A DNA stretch of 6,984 bases from GCA-2733415 sp964608925. Lineage in GTDB: Bacteria > Bacteroidota > Bacteroidia > Flavobacteriales > Flavobacteriaceae. Made by a program: the position numbers and the translations under genes. Of the stretch, positions 5,937 through 6,984 are shown piece by piece (position 1 is the first letter of the stretch; each line of letters opens with the position of its first letter). Below the pieces are notes generated by a model, which made no database searches, was not told the DNA's origin, and was given only the letters and a program-made list of their open reading frames with translations. The DNA is taken from assembly GCA_964608925.1 (NCBI GenBank), contig CAZSQD010000134.1:1-6984 (forward strand). The letters are read 5' to 3'.

Positions 5937-6479
5937 ATGAAAACAAAATGCAACCCAAAAATTAGAAAAACAACTCCCTTAGAAAAGGAATTTTATAAAA
6001 ATTGCTTAGAAATTAGTCCAATTTCCAGTTATATTGATGGAAAAAACATATACCTCACCACTCCTATTCCTAATGATAAATTTCAATTTAAAAGTGTCAT
6101 TAATATTTCTACTAAAAAAAGTAACGCAATTATTTATCGCATCTATGATAATGAAGGAAAAGGAAATATTCAGGAAAAAGAGTTTTTATATAGACACACA
6201 ATCAATAACGATGAAATTGTTAATTTTAAAGGTGAAAAGTTCCCATTAGATTTATCAGAAAAGAAATTGATTGTTATTGTTATTGTTTATTATAATGATG
6301 TAAATATTAACCCAGAAAGTGAACCGTTTAAAACATTATTTGGAAAACTTGATGATTTTATGAATACTTACAACCCAACGGGGCTTTTGCCAATTCCTTG
6401 CGAAGAAATATTACCTACTTTAACAAATATAGAAGGTATCCTTGACCCTAAAGATGCTTGCGGTGGAATTCTTGGGTAA
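5937..6479 (+). CDS. Hypothetical protein, unrecognised, cotranscribed with a TPR protein
   Basis: I do not recognise this 180-residue protein. It has no signal peptide, and no clear membrane segment: the hydrophobic run LIVIVIVYY at 110-118 is short and reads as a buried beta strand. The middle (about 48-125) alternates short hydrophobic and charged stretches, as in a beta-rich domain. The N terminus is basic (MKTKCNPKIRKTT). The C terminus is Pro-rich around GLLPIPCEEILP (149-160) and ends in DACGGILG. Cysteines are at 5, 23, 154 and 175, too scattered for a zinc site. The ATG at 5937 is preceded by an A-rich leader and a plausible -7 box. The TPR gene starts 1 nt after its stop, so the two are likely made together and may interact. 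Base composition is AT-rich like its neighbours. The frame looks genuinely coding because of its length and tight spacing. Confidence 0.75.
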   Translation: MKTKCNPKIRKTTPLEKEFYKNCLEISPISSYIDGKNIYLTTPIPNDKFQFKSVINISTKKSNAIIYRIYDNEGKGNIQEKEFLYRHTINNDEIVNFKGEKFPLDLSEKKLIVIVIVYYNDVNINPESEPFKTLFGKLDDFMNTYNPTGLLPIPCEEILPTLTNIEGILDPKDACGGILG

Positions 6480-6480
6480 A

Positions 6481-6945
6481 ATGAAAAACAAAATAAAACT
6501 AATATTAGCACTAACCGCACTACTGTTAAGCGGTATGGTTAGTGCTATACCAAAGCCAATTGATTCTGTTAATTATTATCAAGCTAAGATTAACAAAACT
6601 ACAAACCAAGAAGTATTAGCCAATATCAACACTCAATTTGCTAATTATTATCGTAATAATAATAATGTAGACAAAGCTTTTCTCCAATACAAAAAAGCAT
6701 TATCCGTTTATGAAAAAATAAACGCACCCAATGAGCTTGCTAAACTTCATTATTCAATGTTTATAATGCTTGAAGCGCAACATCATTCTGATATTGACCC
6801 GCTACCTTATTTAAAAAAGTTTGAAAACTATGCCATTAAATATCAAGATACACTAAAACTTATAAACGTAAAAAGTACGTATGCCAATATTAATTTTACA
6901 GCAGATAAATATCCCATTGCAAAAAAAACATTTAGAGGTCAGTAG
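6481..6945 (+). CDS. Exported TPR-repeat protein, possibly truncated
   Basis: A 154-residue protein with a clear signal peptide: basic MKNKIK, hydrophobic core LILALTALLLSGMV, and probable cleavage after VSA at 20-22. About three tetratricopeptide units follow. The first is the best (about 47-80: ANINTQFANYYRNN, then VDKAFLQYKKALSVYEKI); the others lie at about 85-120 and 127-151. The third ends in its second helix (YPIAKKTF) and the protein stops at once after RGQ. In Flavobacteriaceae such signal-peptide plus TPR starts often lead into a transmembrane segment and a histidine kinase or LuxR-type regulator of several hundred residues. This copy lacks any such output, so it may be a truncated gene or a short stand-alone scaffold. 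The start at 6481 is preferred to the in-frame ATG at 6442 because it begins right at the signal peptide and lies 1 nt after the upstream stop. Confidence 0.75.
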   Translation: MKNKIKLILALTALLLSGMVSAIPKPIDSVNYYQAKINKTTNQEVLANINTQFANYYRNNNNVDKAFLQYKKALSVYEKINAPNELAKLHYSMFIMLEAQHHSDIDPLPYLKKFENYAIKYQDTLKLINVKSTYANINFTADKYPIAKKTFRGQ

Positions 6946-6984
6946 TTAGCTACTTATTAAATCACTTTGATTTATTTTTGGACT

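Noticed and set aside
6034..6249. 71-codon plus-strand frame inside the unknown 180-residue gene
   Set aside because: It overlaps fully in another frame; the longer frame is better supported by promoter position and 1-nt spacing to the next gene.
6442..6480. Upstream in-frame ATG for the TPR gene, 13 codons earlier
   Set aside because: It would put unrelated residues before an evident signal peptide and overlap the upstream gene by 38 nt.
6920..6928. Frameshift in the run of eight A residues explaining the short TPR protein
   Set aside because: Shifting by one base in either direction at this run reaches a TAG within a few codons, so a simple slip does not restore a longer frame.

Overview
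The window looks like chromosomal DNA of a member of the Bacteroidota, most likely Flavobacteriaceae. The DNA is AT-rich. Shine-Dalgarno-like sequences are largely absent before the starts. Several starts are preceded by sequences close to the Bacteroidota -7 element TAnnTTTG. The gene set also fits: a MurA with Asp at the usual catalytic Cys, a DUF4290 protein next to it, and a RecQ with a late zinc cluster and no recognisable HRDC domain. I see no phage, plasmid, CRISPR, tRNA or rRNA signal.

Layout. (1) Positions 1-2512 hold a minus-strand block in transcription order: a DUF493/YbeD-like protein, a DUF4290 protein and murA. It ends in a strong hairpin terminator at 98-129. A further minus-strand gene may begin at the very left edge. 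(2) Positions 2513-2671 are a divergent promoter region. (3) Positions 2672-5115 hold a plus-strand pair only 2 nt apart: a small P-loop ATPase of the AAA_28/NadR-like type and a RecQ helicase. (4) recQ and the minus-strand thiol peroxidase gene tpx converge on one symmetrical hairpin (5108-5145), which contains the recQ stop codon and can terminate both transcripts. (5) Positions 5665-5936 hold the tpx promoter, a palindromic dispersed-repeat-like element with two mutually exclusive hairpins, and a promoter for the last gene pair. (6) Positions 5937-6945 hold an unrecognised 180-residue protein, followed after 1 nt by an exported TPR protein that stops inside its third repeat.

Most of the window is housekeeping: cell-wall precursor synthesis, DNA repair and recombination, and peroxide defence. 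The accessory part is the right end, where the unknown protein and the short TPR protein form a probable two-gene transcript. I did not find a clear new system. The items most worth a second look are the active-site Asp of MurA (predicted intrinsic fosfomycin insensitivity), the alternative-hairpin repeat, and the unknown/TPR pair with its possible truncation.
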